A stretch of DNA of 64,000 nucleotides from an uncultured Clostridia bacterium (GCA_934746515.1 CAKVFH010000001.1:1-64000), one strand, 5' to 3'; positions 57,501 to 58,620 are shown, counted from the first letter of the stretch. The notes: generated by a model from the sequence alone, not told the origin. Numbers and translations: made by a program.

Positions 57501-58515
57501 GATAAAGGGTAACATTGATGCTGATAATGGTATGGATATTCAAAAGAATAATCCAATCTATTATGCAGTTATTCCAGCTCAAATCTTTGAAAAAATTGCA
57601 AATGAAGTGTTCTATGAACTTTCAAGCACAAATCAAATTTTGAAAGAATTTATTCTTGCAAATGAAGGCTCAACAATTCATGTTCTAAAGACAAATACAG
57701 ATTCGGTTAACTTTGCAATCGACTATGCTAGCTTCGAAGAAAATGTTTATTACATTGTTCCATTCTACAGCAACAATCCAGTGCTTGGAAGCGCAACATA
57801 CTTCCACTTTGGATTAAACTTCTTGAAACTCGATTTGTCAGACTCAACACTCACAAGAAAAACATCTGTCGGATTCTTCAGCAACAAGTTGAGATTCAAA
57901 TATTCATCAGTTGGAACTGGTCTTTATAATGATACATTTACCATTTCTATTGATGTTGATGATCTTGATAACAAATTATTTAATTATTCATCAAATCAAT
58001 TCGAATCAAACAGCTTAAGCTTCATTTCACTCACAGTTAATGAAATTCAAAGTTTTGCTAACATTTATTCGAAATCTAATTCAACAGAGTTATATCAGTT
58101 CTCATATAACGATGTAACATATTATCTTAAAGATTTCAACATTGAACAAGCAATTGAATATGTATTATACGCACTCAAATATCCAAATTCAGCACAAACT
58201 AGAAACTTGCTCACAACTATCACAAATGCTGCTGAAATCATTGATGAAAAGAAAGTTATTTCAGGCGAGTTGTTCAGCAAAACCGTTAAGGAATATGATG
58301 TTGAATCAATTGGGCTTCTTGAAGAAAACAGCTTAAATGTAAACAATTCAGTTGGTAACAATGGTTATATTATCGGACTTGTTATTGATAACTTAAATAA
58401 CAAGACTATCCACAAAGTTACAACAAACTTTGTAAGATATGAAGTTAGAGAAAATAACAGAATCGTTACTTCGCTATCAACTATTTTAAATATCATAGAT
58501 TCAGTTAATAGCTAG
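21577..58515 (+). CDS. Giant (12,312 aa) membrane-anchored surface protein with about 47 InlB-type repeats
   Basis: One uninterrupted frame of 36.9 kb. TTG 21538 is in frame, but ATG 21577 follows AGAGGA by 7 nt and starts a basic tail (MKKLSRKVK) plus a membrane segment (residues 11-31), the same plan as the 5,334-aa protein. A beta-rich propeller-like region follows (to about residue 550). The bulk carries about 47 motifs 'GY.[FW].GW[YF]' by eye, typical of InlB B-repeats, in several classes described as separate entries. The last 1,100 residues (from about 55200) lack the motif and share landmarks with the other giant protein's C-terminal third (for example FYTWNDG versus FHYWDDN). The product is rich in Tyr, Asn, Ser, Thr and Asp. 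No LPXTG, C-terminal membrane segment or enzymatic motif was seen. InlB B-repeat proteins are cell-surface proteins, some binding host ligands; the role here is inference. Own promoter and terminator. Confidence 0.87.
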   Translation: MKKLSRKVKSILTIAIALVCVIAIAVCAIVVGNNDDGNKVDRNKEAQLFLNSQKSFASAIESTESNSQNVYYAPANKFSSVSNKKFSFVHENILVLKETSNPELESLYLLTDNGVSEISLEENADENLETNFSFQNDLVVVKQKFNNTSTGNYFVWSAISIDEKGKVTLLAQKTFSEESPVQSFVGDNYFGLIYTNSSSETVLEIKSFGTEAKTYQTRIDNVDCVKFNEKSFTYELNSKVYIGFVGNNVIKISDVANDKTVIYIGADKYLLEKEIVGEGVTYSYELVQLDGADVHVSVYNITAGYDAVCSFIEDSATEIYGSGIKGYSRVILIKGGDTSDCEVSYYDYNMNLVVKFIGNAEDEIYSSSSLVKEDEINKGNKKATETISYTTYYLQNPGSALISVDNTKLAKKAFEFSNDSDKYAFVMGGKSDYVAVKKNGTGLHYFIDYQGNLVVSESDGDLNITNVLYLNGEFAIVERNNESVSLFNIKTKKFTEINEQLVSGDVDNLNKNLQTFAGIYYTRTASGYNFYNYKGEKLAENIDTIIVENAITKFSSETGTANLLLYKNSALVFATSINNITLSNQTINYSAGEYTASSCSSSEVEVYASASSKNIRYNNTVIGTFALSTNQTVITMTKGWKIDIASIKISNSTNDYHVTSITKTSVLGDNVSVLSNAVHYANGVADTADNGVTYTVELNSNGQIVYTIPIGGKSFSCSLTTASQFSVVTYVYFYTLPTNSTYTNQINLMSTCITTKTYSVSNRSIVLPLGDRCVYGQLTTWYVSTDYPTKKFSEYASGDLSVNLTRLGAIGETVDMSAFNSNVIFVFAGYEQLDTTTVTVDSGNGTYDNQKNFVVTNSSTASITLYEPTSPLGYHFVGWDIYGYESSVTQSYRFGCDSTSVMENAKTDFVVGSNYKRLVWANKVSPDSNFVEIINLRDTTGSVTVKAYYEVNTYNINYVLEGGNFAETAPSFAKCFEVTEIPIVTKTSWTFNGWTITGLDNNAHSFGYTSDVSTTTRENTIDVDRFRTKFYVLNLNFTHGATVTFTAKWTQNIYTINYYTSIQNKIDRANLISGDFYTKYDEVDVVYDESLNLLIPRNDGMSLTIPNGYKFVGWYFFNSLEAANGVDLDDVYNSPRTSNTPTILVDASDTATEPYNQIVSWNYEDDAYAFAYYVPIKIVVRYFYSPYNTVNDLVKSLGSFANGLNYLTLVNHIVSFRNYPVNGNLSNYSFSYYDVLVDYNTLVNYERDAKPKDKIYESSDETAHGIMKGTKLVGFYGRVENAFPEESKDSWVFTEEDINRQLDENFRIEVSSKVLKEYTDTSFTEIVNEENIAYYFYPICELTTYKIRYCVSYTSSNINKLTSSNYYRVSTSNSIKLGDTYKLNIYEDTTSSNQALNFYNDGYHIEGWYLTSKPLSSFDSLLEITENETSVSPAKHAITARAGENIFFDYSSTDWFDPTLSPTLDEEDGKYYYYYYAYAYYDLTKYYINYMDISDEFYNYEYSVGQGNNYSFAVNQFFNSFVDSSKLYKALYTNVVTFGTSFNYETLATLSSKGHLLETPIGYEFDKWTIYKRQANVLTHGYDYELTELDYEGTWNHTYDLFICATYKAKEYTIRYFEMKSNMLGDISTDSSKYVNVSSEKIKFNTYYTIPAYNLNGYTTVGYYVDLRGTAIPSLVPANITKEYFCNRYTDAPYDALVIASGEIDSNILLQNWSVGNTFYFRPADCYVSGDENYIDVYSIYTVNSYSVYYYEPTNNSVEDEGYANNYLLSRTDVVKFNAEYEPKTAKEFDGYNFIGWFVTTQNFDGGYIFTDNVLTNKYDDTITRIKLDSLEITSDGYISGLVRDTLYNDKFASDSGDYYQNWEVNNSFNFRYTSNVFCYAVYKPKTYTIHYYDSLTNGEGNVNFADTYDNAVNYTATFNVKFAYADYTINGYNFGFNSNGDVYGYTLFGYYVSSTPITSSGSHFTLDMNMLTSKYISTSNNFGATIINNPYDDSIYGTNNRDYLQNWTAGNSFLFRFLDDIYVYAIYETQEYKVHYMMPDNNYVGFVNNTSHYHLKQTVSAFFNQSFTSFTDDNLRGTNADVLKGYTFVGWFISEKNPFENNVVITEVTTASEVGSYYVKNPSTLEYEIRNYTYEMDWTKAEEFVWRYSTDVYAYAYFVANKYDVHFMLPTNNNADTFINDASGVNYTDSRIEQIYFNTLMSWGDTGLLINRAKITGYKFEGWFVSENELYTTKFNSPTAMYLQSYDTSNGVIFDNYAPYYQNFNIDASDFYFRYATTIYVYAVFSKPKTTISYYNATNNYVGNLGESGNYTALSHVDEVEFNQIYTPYHLSDDTTKVMRGYKWLGWYVSTSRLAAGQTIDTVTTTFLTKSCMSVSFADGMFSYAESSDYERENVDGYEQNVYYQNWNSIWTVDSNDEYKVTGKDFAFRYGEIDGIVANLYCYAVYEEITYTLNFYNAISNEAGKPNTVSEYYRYANPSILFNQTISIVDLGDNYQLNIAGVEAFKTAYMVGYNLAGFYIEEVGGAFQALPNYSLYKINDDLDYINAGNSDSEMYVQDWGVGGNFYFRESVKVTLNIYAFYVKETYTMHVYDVKNNQKDMVNNTANYYEVNNFTVGFNDSISILRRYNQNQIQVNGVAQAVNFETIGYTLVGYKLLSAHDGNYVVSDYTSEYRNVYVKNYPEPRIVNGSDSVLGNDYNQNFALEEDFYYRYTSDIYIYAFYRVNQFTIRIYNAINNYSGSANHTYKYYEVANTLVDFNDIINLTKTNIGHTYSRNGVQVAFNNDLTGYTFKGYYVSLVQLDSSEFNDDDGQNHYTNEYLNAYTLNGTTGACYAGNDSLISNSAYKQAYMLDGVDENEFYYRYTSNIYIYAIYRVNRYDINYFWTDNNSVYDYTNYNTGVAGTEFANDVYSYYENTDSTFNHSANKLVQNVKFNEFINTHVISMPGYRFVGWYVTTTKIDASSVGAFTITSATANYNITYNAGGNDYPNAIYHNNRIVNDVDPRIINESDSGILVNGESDTDYEQNWFNSNGFYFRYTSSVYAYAFFAPVEYALTFYYSDYDGNRDYHDTSLVDDQGRYDDEQYHINSRYNEFITIYQKFNQPLNLAFDRYNLNYYTYDAMNRRTEYLPFGYDFYYWIFSTKSNTNSTNYYSNHENGKYNYANGIYDNHVTENGEDYYNFYNANNFLDENLISKAPTFYKVNEFGAENADSSADKSGLHLLTNDYIFPLYQATSGDYTVVKHWDIYFQDHYYFYAYYKKEVYSYTYYYAETTENAIANDYRNGTGYHTKQVDYLGHETKVKYDNIVTLAKLYNDALPTNYSFYGWFVSTTPFNKQIKIEYAVDGTGTLRPNRYYYENDAGDKVYFDYVADYAGVTDIAGTKYDANDKTVEHYIFPEGYNFGYYSETAGYNSRIIDRDLYIYAVYTLVVNRYELELVASDNATSITQNNKTDSRYDYLNDNLDGYVEKITYTGFDNDGDPVQDVTVIDDTIYNTDKEALNAIFTRQHETLVLKITCKLGYFLDIYELMNSNRQSIFNRNVDTYQVEKIESFAIGEDGVVLSNQHSIDRSGEQHNNSTEKYYYEITFRYCYSNDTENYSDEATSRSYDISIIRLTFDTVEYTFLNYRDDTTNGAVNHAAAGYSYVPKDSKGLYSSNQSFILTSRAASSSSFYGNTNIVVFYPKYDVITHSDGTNTYNLVEISSYITSLKIGDKVYNFNAGYNQFTSRFDMRNMSSTSDDVTRIDRLASGENNAYTFFDVENFDSDPSSMIRFNVKSAFRLGSGAETFILYVCSYLDENSGTNPTGDVDDNAYNTYTGNTTEQKYCYVLFSDARVENANKTVVATFTDIRNSINTSTAISPSAKAGQLDEYTAGNIYGSITNTITGILPTESNTIEIKEANGYVLDYLTVTYQGRIYRIDLNDILNNTNDGAITSFAHSISSYLDDEGNTKYRVDNGNYHYSYQYTDRSFYVSGVGESFYYFINNTSYLYFTKDTETTNLTVTIVGLYHDINVDAFFKSHNVIRLEAESWSFFTWAGSFASINLGNLKFHITRNSDGYNILADCDQIVFGEYDDGVNDQGERISKMQYIELVYTHKAYLFNSEYTIDYITTEATFYIDDSYIYNVEGVYDIDKLAVTTMRYTISTITPMQTVYGYETNGVTINPVHGGRSFVKFRVNILPNHLNVSSFLNVLDTDGKIYGSRLDPFSENTWFNTQTLSDIQTSFYEDFTSGVIRTYDYKNKKGISYFGNVLEFNYTKIDGYSLTAIKFYGRKYNIAMTSNYNHMVNLIALIDGDNFTFKYIYDDVNTVLTANYNESEGCWEFNDNLKGYASYDATTKKYTFRFSGSIIGYLEEGYNVEYFSTPDIFNVTYKSNKQGSSSPLILKTFTPETGSIIAVKNPYLVKNYTTNDRSTTEDLETDQLFVYNQTFGYGDLTDMYNSIQADDKTEGEVVRVYTSSRENNPDYALHKQMVNYQAVDVNSLAYDDFTYTNRLNFYPFYMVGYTFMGWSSNSDWTNVDQSQVALFNNCKSFVSSSSASVTYDTVGEYNFYTILKDQILDGEVVLYARWEAETYTIALNVNVDPELGIDKRNNVVSTTSYAQFYDRNTELYSSDDQLWLITVKFDTNVWDNMNDSIISRYGYTWNGWYFSKLDTVNGGSTLVIAGIDRTGVVNNNETPTLNYALYQQLVSAGSLPVDDEILIDPFNPNYQTTRHLRDRSDTAHGTVDPEKYSVTAGETGYNTKMVFTGISENIFKCGEYTINKISVTLYEDIAKIVGTYDYDYSIYSENGTTYFEVNYHQSGNTYTGKVVLKKTRTNVYSNDSLTLDVTSSDLLTKIENYVKTSNFTWTIYTNDAGEEVLEISYFKYSSKVILSKKNANVFGNNLYSIDISSSTLANDIAAIVGTTDFVYSLVGEGDNQVLIISYHRDHLIKLFAHWTAKTYTYRFYFAYATDDDENEVNSISYSSNSGKYNNYQIDKFVDITVSYAETRTLLTFEDFASLIASKGVTVTVPEHYKAYAWFRWYNNYDNLSESTDSNPDYALNSEDWYIDRGYYNSISKNSNWYDPTFANDDLSVLASGTCFSDVSYMAISGLTQEDYESFYYDEVTRTVKNNSFKYTSDLISSDKFISAGTSITKHFVGDETFFIYYIKDIYYSSFYDSDANTVTVYDENKVDKGHYYVTETTPVSNYPQQIVVAGAKYVFESVETALFYAYYINGTNYVTYNYKSGKVYTGRITSLLLKENNFLIHDLEADLVYEGLTYTFVKNDETTRFYYYKSGESYLTYDIVNKKLYSGNDILTQISSYQLSAFPQYIDYVDGNRYTYNRIDESLKFAYYTSGSNTITFDYDLRVTYNGTHTTKQTSNYVFLTTTDQKYHLQNRLYAEDFDWTFDPFTAISENTRVASWYNIIGWWVKIDQTYSYVINDQTYHVDDEHIDTSYFNNYDSSSGYYYHEFTYSYSKSDGTLDYAHSRFYYYTGDDGIVHFRFTHAFTDIYVYAVYQMVEYDVNLEINAPVGSTYFHQVAIKNTTISKENFVLSADDYKKAITDEFNVIYTYYYSDLENGYIYYKCGNKFLNYCIAEEKLYHGVIDESANIVSDEINDKTIIYGNQINYYGSYDSNNAYDTLTRIDNPFAYNEYIGASDYNDLVTKGEYTLNRNGLVAYTPKLFVYTDRADARFFFNDFVYNRSVTAYQSYDTNNVYLVEDFDDAVVQDNANNVTKTNYALTQIQDNNLIAYLALNQGYRLLENNISVRNGSNHSVISGEIKNRTERSYVDETNGPSRVIYYEYIANGKVIYTYTEEEYYNAATQILSYKYIISFPAISQDYDMSWNVTSLTYDSLDYSTSEENSSSQGYVQKGTDVEDTLDDQVQLTKKTAGQFYGNTQFITFYPAMNTKNNFFDQYAYELDYVDSYLSRIDLSSTNGRYTTLADNALVSTFFTLEYYLDTATQYQIDFRNFIVKDASGNIVNPVDLVANPTYKILIDKLHANHGTTFADFEPGNEYNYNVEKAFILEFNGLEYYLYLCHYTYGTHDYYTYILWADTCVKNSGLKVSTTFTDIKHNTTFSSSIVNGSNDLYKSDASVGTTITNTSKAGVASYSDSMDQANIYPSDINSYVIRPHNGYVINTITITYGNGLAKINLRRDENGNVTGIDSYLYAGKYTYKYTYTNEGYIDFNGNTGERQDYPTATEYDSDNDRYINQISTWMYLFHDYDFISYDYNEATGYVTLLIYGIYGDCSIVATAESYVSFRLEANELTDFYAKDAATYIENNYSDRVYKNYIHKPTTVDEFNNYLTFGFEYYIGLDEDDNDTYINGWSNETLDNTGKFAYSKNQMSSFVFGKYMDGETPVYYLELIYIGKAKIFDAGVTFRTVNYNYTYRITDFMVANFENTQNSGNIFTTNTTSNTDLKVGDSTLVDETASAGKSSYKSIFINDVRKLFKSSAIDNTNYGGYTMARFFVQPMRNNDEDTIGTLVHIDSYLYTKGNNDDRQARLDPLADNSWFNGHTLSRIRLDYYQANRDENLTQVTYKEFEGRTTEYFYGNSYDIYYTEIEGYTLYKFNYLGTDYFFDYDGNFYTYTNAVDKQDGYIRTKVVNGETKTTLPDSIRVSYSRAAGSTYGVFKFTIIADSNTFRTNFIKFYSKQKSLGITYKFNKHESTSPAKISGREYLTNGSIESNERTQSLFFNEVTLLSANNYSMVGYTFMGYSSENDWSNFSHWSRVDNWAIGADTDIFNMDTNLIGRAFYSYNFYIEAIQSFSSEPTFVSHETIVTIDGENTNPYDYNFYNVLKDQIHDSLYFYNNVKLYSVWKANKYNIVFDMNDYSNVNPLNTTVSKGSTEAQFNVLNTNNVQMSILNTDHYDDPFYFINDATYQQANENYENGYTDGYYYDSTKTRISMVVTFDSNDWYLVYNGKTYNLEDILIDRYGYSWYGWFVSTDGKLDSNFARFFNTDGKLNWTSVIASNRVIESRTLASKDTVDDSNRLKFDYDWICKTTFVEPTFDTSYEYRKNNTDRVDTLHRLDIEYLKLDESYNDVDFEYTRNYFRNTEFAGTSEYSDVYYNHNVYGKFKLYAGWQANTYTLAYDYGTYGIDTGKTNKTENNDLMHNEVVVSGKSILASAKQLRGTTSPLQSNSGDYNTLIFDVEYNPQYVTRIGYTFMGWRLGLTSVNSVSGFAIDNSDNSAVTIDEKVSIASKGSKICINYNSIIIDDGSETTGVTTNCYLYRDMSNVAGSSETLGAFETLGDSESDCNSTLNHYVGMYAMWKTNIYTVKLDVNASANDTTTSNYFLTNSLERQPLASGIIPVNIYVIFDTNVWYYETTSSGMDLTDVILEKFGYFFLGWYTDAEAKEGRNILSQDTINSAHYTDFLMTGTDYNYTNSYNTYPDRIDDFDVYIQNSARTTAVKRLASAPQMRVLDYALFNQFVFRTYGETSTNSNLYTFESRLKTAYSKVNGYTITNDDKMFTSNITDEYSLASRKGNWVEIRNYNESTKTETTTFEITIYAKWQGIVYEISFNGTSFEDDSGIGTTKAQYITEKNGQTYNSDSANCSIYVMFDRNLYTSSYNEIWQVESDYYAQIADNANDIEAITKGLHLNEIINIDRYGYTWTGWYTRGYEYLPDQTFNEVSIKHATNGTKSESIPSETGDTRVPTYTVEQNDGTNYYVGKMLETDNVYMETDGFNHRYYSSLIVDGHDYSQKTYRSSYSTNYVPITNYNKANYGTAAYTKFSFPIYSDLQTFETNKEDKTFTFTLYAGWEANTYQVYYESNSDSSYDNNWLDGVNTHGLPYVSGAKLRSEYSNLAIGSSPAYKITAYNGTPYSATLLFDGDYENGDNEGYVECTAWQRFGYTFIGYSMGHGTATDTSSAHFYATVDSGAKSTLVKLDYYAVAFGTNNYASSGRNDYNYSSVSCLNSDAYLYGTYDIASKDLSDTTKRDYEELGDKYETSLISTSTNNYSNFLNDGKKTYTYAVVLNAFYRANVYNVGFDSNDCTDGRGSTYAFFKDTDGLDATGNPYPAELKHTYIEENCDRNGAISVTFDTADWSFNAENGGFAMSDIRADRFGYTWMGWYTRSTCFNIDGNIDDVWKAYYYYLIMTGNSAGESDKIMEKFDYSLFLTYFVDESAVTEGRNYSQETHNDKMNITWNESENSFIVSGDAIIEKYHEHLITIFAGWQANTYNLTYYYSDVDSIKNYDNNLSNPFTGATYSYRTSSPIETLSRYEAGNLQTTDDLTRQFFRTEMIFDKEYSPEFLTRIGYTFKGWRFGLNSSTANYNGTFIENQRAKNGTFASGEKIILDNNSIVNVLIDSSGIKYECYLYTDTIYSDIDIGNDNYFRLGNIEELGDTDTEFNFKISNDGECTGLNFSVTKHTAQLFAMWENNVYTVEFNVNRDFNYTNDQTGYLQEDSTIANYLHRLAYLATPTTIGANRQIKTNSTLQQLGNDDKLYNIGTDVTSLLSIDLSLNRIYSTKLISSLLTDLDGENKYAEKLDSEGFLFSREDFDNISLDFGDFNYNGNYTSGDKNGQKYSYVAYVTFDTNDWWFETIDGSTIEETLYFMILEKLGYYFKGWYVNDDCNDNQMLIRYYEGEGDQNQILGFFNISGAMDNYTYREDTTADNKWYMYTNPTTKAVTSDPDYSYFYNERISTFSYLPRINYKFYLQFDKEIKARDQAEDFTYGKTTEGTWSENRKTGTYGFTLFAKWTNKVYTVEDFDGNMGKGSTNPKFFIDNTQSYTIYGGACYAFGTYTEANHSLSWAEAGIEIKILFDSDNFFAVYKNGDQEIIINEYINNIMVDRYGYTWTGWSSNLDLIDRTQVIDGHQPNEKWTYSNDYDYDDETKKACDAVHFGYDILRYAQTKSESERKLTLYATWIANTYALTFDFRDSVSSETSKTGSSDAMFGDNTLTKYRNIVFDMNYDVKKYMFTVKRNGYTFVGWRFGIIDEETNSIIYGDRIDSGNIFCLNNDRIMNGDNVLLFTRDFTGGFENALLYQETYGDMEGLNHPTNIAGEGMVHFVYVFAEWSAIEYTIEFYGNRLYGSTTPIFNTSGEFNNDYCDIRLYVKFDSNNYYLKNEDGTIIDNSIFNVLVDRYGYTWTGWYYIYGNYKNDIIYSDTTKNRDSYFHFNDEYMIIPGTSMRDENTSPKTFTNDIFSTLFGSRSHESDLTEDFTTIRLYAGWEANTYSIIYNTADAGSDLQYYNDAYSHSNLGKSQKSNKSVGSTKINLEQSLTQMSGKNIATITFDDSNNTSFFQLIRSGYIFRGWSLYRNDTTSGSYDANDSSFALMQSNYQKPSQVTDHLLLNKTYATDEYENNKDTSCTTTNAFLYYFLEDSDEYVYETLGDNETERERVVVYYACWEARTYLVSFNVNNSYTKIMDDPNEKARQIQSSTTPGPIKNKNDNVTYNVFVTFDTSDWFGVPVDGGDKTSSIISLLYVEKLGYSWLGWYTTPTLNCDTDDGSYISSKVYDALTGETGETLLTLDANTFYNVAQYSSEYDGYIANNGYNATEKQCYHSGTITLFAGWQQNTYQVEVISRDSNTVGSTGAINWSIGSTPAFFRDNATGLYNETYYNGEDKPLYLLNVYFDSNEFYITKLIDGEYVQINKTVADGTERYNLYYLLLDRYGYRWNGFYYDLEGLAQNQIVPGHTSVGLSDSPNSYISSGAIAMFTNRTYQVASRYYSDIETDKKFYIFASWVANEYSLIYDYRDASENSVNGNLGSTNASIITTDFTQKILFDNTRTTLGSQLYYYQVKASRIGYDFLGWNLNTAMFNDASYNGNYPATYSVVDNFGNVNDDFFLRMNNDFMSYDNKMMLYSQYSSDSTNSVETLGDTENEHYIALIAVWVAREYKLILNGNDSSENNGSTSVEYKNPDNENLENIHVVFDTNNYMLKDSSGSIVDNQYINKVKFDRFGYSLLGWTYNKVYARNLNTSSPNYLYDLANMLINNLANDSYIANNVNETEKTITVYACWKANEYTINFNYNAPTTGNLTPNYSLSNIDSFSSRNVASIIGSTLSTSHSETIKVTFDETIRIPNISRNGYDFLGYALDGDLSIARIFTPGSNNTPIILNDETYHNGSNSFIYDNDSPETLGEKTLNGSVYSINVHALWSPIKYSVKINANTSTGSSLAYIFDINTGIYLVTPAIADLAYFIEFDTNIWSKDISYSNNDLTELIFGRVGYSWSGLYPTIDCTLSERMMNVEGEIATRTLDSSLFDDLGENINLRTKIITIYAGWNAKTYNVNINHNLSNLGNTYNDETSKVSFLTNGTASATYNKTISITFDSANWLNLLGRDSDTIMDRYGFDWNYLYSTSYSAIGSEITSSTTLNLSLLSNILYDKLLENVNQIDILNDFDNETEFEVFARWNAHIYTVQFNYNDARYNGSGYTNATTTKGGTETEIAQEFKVQLGQTLAVPDMFRVGYKFKGWIIGDKDGRILTSITEEEYETFRIDDNGTFNYDYLNLIASRLSNMIPLYFKNSDSADFTNEVLGDEDKSATERKIYVFALYSSVEFKIRFELNDSAVNNGSTKAFFENEGVYNYDTCTATCTIKFASNNWVGVDDVKIARFGYDWTGWYCSSTTNDSNFVVFKDNKPMLDYLLYTKLQFEIGEDEEDIYIVLYAGWKAKNYTVVYDVSYTSPEAGGTNISNDLTQFSTLPTITQTFTFDSNVPVYKLSKIGFDFIGWSFDPAKYTYSIDTGKSTRESNLSIIYLNNVEENFGIIKFGNMSYFENNLTNYTYDSIVDNSGTSLISYQNDNEFIYCLYNDEACTVRESYADGSSTHFVKLYAVWAPKTYQITLKFNDAQDSNNGSTDAYISKDLWSYSLLNFENYTEQVRNGNSDWKWFITIDKPFGKLTLSEAQIDRYGYTFMGWYLFDGADGLFVSPKQETASVLTIDKLVEYINYLESQGLTASESELVLTAHWQVNTYEICYATNPIGGSTTVYQVNEIQQGNSQTKYFYNSTMQQTIDFDSRADFSFIRLGYDFNGYSFVNYSKWEGETLNYKNGASNIMLNKTNIISSSTNRCYLYSEPTRSDKLDEDVEFEAYGDNEANHYIVIYVFWTAIEYDITVAMNNSGLYNFNQVDSGYKVRLNQNIIDMPKNSTVLNNGIFSQPNYITFAVKFDSRISSAVYRNITINYMTLMATGYTYTGLNTNPDKSLGEDLNLSLEGNILNEDLFYKLFIYSYSTGDDGSLNEYKTELGLSFELNEEDLTITRNDDIYSQKTFSLYAQYEINKYTISIQDLDSSDYGKGLYKLINSKEYDNSITDLSEGKVENLNVEFFSNEYAIMLPSSGGKYVSKIYLSYTTDFDATQRILSFTLSLDQTTHILTFEGNKTDYEALNYVFNGLELICGEYSNNVFNINDDTISTTINYADFVGGYSYLALKFTNIKTNIKIACEYSTQQYEVNIKKVVINDITDPTDPTGVATVFVDYGQYTLSDIMTLYTDQEYETSPVWFYNEAVAGNEIPTGDYTKYITHALVLVARYNLSDSFESKSVKFYTWNDGASSYKLYDSGKDYIFQGISVSVNILDNSTTINHYGAMKTLNGSNYSWTWADSPKSNFSFKFNASDSDWLDSGGIPQTNKYSSIYAARLKSIPQLNFAYGETFAVGYICLNAEQLLSKINSVLSENEKYTYSTILNVFEENIYWSVLDIVDDVAQIKFMGDSSSKLYGKIIQAPILTTETEIQSNVYAIQAYSDVSFSITEDARQFFTTTEDTLNVEVKNFQDTISYFEPNSDVIKYYNKNELRYVVLNESEFNAYNYYRSLGLSIETALSKVIENFNITSAKIQSSIDISSGYVFFYFNKMPDYDVHSIVAVCENFIKKNASAIEFYPTSNRFSFTEISISSSTNTVDNKEEISIIINKNLMNTDYETGSTKDTNGSIYGKSNLRFTMLNTNQILDFVASASKVAYLTSNIENLTIDTTGTFRRINKDSFIVAFLVDENETIISVAPNFIYVNTSDYVYKLIYISDLMFLDNKVDNSLVIADGKLIYSNINSNMMIKGNIDADNGMDIQKNNPIYYAVIPAQIFEKIANEVFYELSSTNQILKEFILANEGSTIHVLKTNTDSVNFAIDYASFEENVYYIVPFYSNNPVLGSATYFHFGLNFLKLDLSDSTLTRKTSVGFFSNKLRFKYSSVGTGLYNDTFTISIDVDDLDNKLFNYSSNQFESNSLSFISLTVNEIQSFANIYSKSNSTELYQFSYNDVTYYLKDFNIEQAIEYVLYALKYPNSAQTRNLLTTITNAAEIIDEKKVISGELFSKTVKEYDVESIGLLEENSLNVNNSVGNNGYIIGLVIDNLNNKTIHKVTTNFVRYEVRENNRIVTSLSTILNIIDSVNS
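26401..30735 (+). repeat. Class C repeats: ten tandem units of about 145 aa
   Basis: Each unit runs roughly 'Y.I.YY...NN..G..N...Y.....V.FN......GY...GWYVS', then '[YF].QNW.....F.FRYTS.VY.YA.Y'. The QNW-like motifs fall near 26710, 27160, 27595, 27990, 28360, 28790, 29250, 29680, 30120 and 30645, so the period is about 435 nt. DNA copies are diverged, so these are old duplications held by selection on the protein. Confidence 0.8.
31858..35275 (+). repeat. Block D copy 1 in the 12,312-aa protein
   Basis: A block of about 1,100 aa without GW motifs until its end. Landmarks in order: FYGNTNIVVFYPKYD (about 32580), NGYVLDYLTVTYQGRIY (about 33268), NTWFNTQTLSDIQTSFY (about 34193), SNKQGSSSPL (about 34682), then MVGYTFMGWSSNSDW (about 35062) and LKDQI. 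The same order recurs in copy 2. Confidence 0.75.
35815..36362 (+). repeat. Three tandem modules of about 60 aa (unidentified)
   Basis: Three consecutive units share the pattern 'L..DI..IVGT.DF.YS.......L.ISY......VIL.KK': DIAKIVGTYDYDYSIYSENG, then LTKIENYVKTSNFTWTIYTN, then NDIAAIVGTTDFVYSLVGEG. They sit inside an InlB repeat between a GW motif and its closing LFAHW strand, so they are an insertion into a host repeat. Confidence 0.65.
37125..38325 (+). repeat. Three to four modules of 45-60 aa ending in Y-[SNT]-G (unidentified)
   Basis: Units follow 'Y.F......FYYY.SG..YLTYD....K.Y.G'. Examples are ALFYAYYINGTNYVTYNYKS near 37180, RFYYYKSGESYLTYDIVNKK near 37372, KFAYYTSGSNTITFDYDLRV near 37553, and a diverged fourth with NGYIYYKCGNKFLNY near 38240. 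I do not recognise the family. Confidence 0.6.
38069..41995 (+). repeat. Block D copy 2 in the 12,312-aa protein
   Basis: Same landmark order as copy 1: FYGNTQFITFYPAM (about 39190), NGYVINTITITYG (about 39913), NSWFNGHTLSRIRLDYY (about 41047), KFNKHESTSPAK (about 41503), MVGYTFMGYSSENDW (about 41643), NVLKDQI (about 41907). The copies are diverged, so the duplication is not recent. Confidence 0.75.
41640..54975 (+). repeat. Alternating class A / class B InlB-type repeats, higher-order A-B-A-B-B pattern
   Basis: Class A units read 'R.GY.F.GW......' and end in 'LY......ETLGD.E'. Class B units read 'V.FD.N.W.......DRYGY.W.GWY'. In order of start (nt): A 41646, B 42325, A 43006, B 43547, B 44350, A 45074, B 45722, A 46296, B 47217, B 47917, A 48310, B 48790, A 49284, B 49832, B 50386, A 50782, B 51248, A 51631, B 52049, B 52412, A 52769, B 53204, A 53540, B 54097, A 54446, B 54940 (positions approximate). 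That is four A-B-A-B-B blocks, then A-B-A-B-A-B. Confidence 0.75.
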
Positions 58516-58542
58516 CATGAATGAGTTTGTTTAAACTAAAGT

Positions 58543-58582
58543 AAAAATAGGGAAAGATTTATTCTTTCTCTATTTTTATTTG
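58543..58582 (+). terminator. Rho-independent terminator of the 12,312-aa gene
   Basis: AAAAATAGGGAAAGA (58543-58557) pairs with TCTTTCTCTATTTTT (58563-58577), a 15-bp stem with one G-U pair and loop TTTAT, followed by ATTTG. It lies 27 nt after the stop codon. The A-rich 5' arm could also let it work on the other strand. Confidence 0.88.
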
Positions 58583-58620
58583 CTATGAAAAATTTTTATA
58601 AATTTGTCAATTATTAAGTT

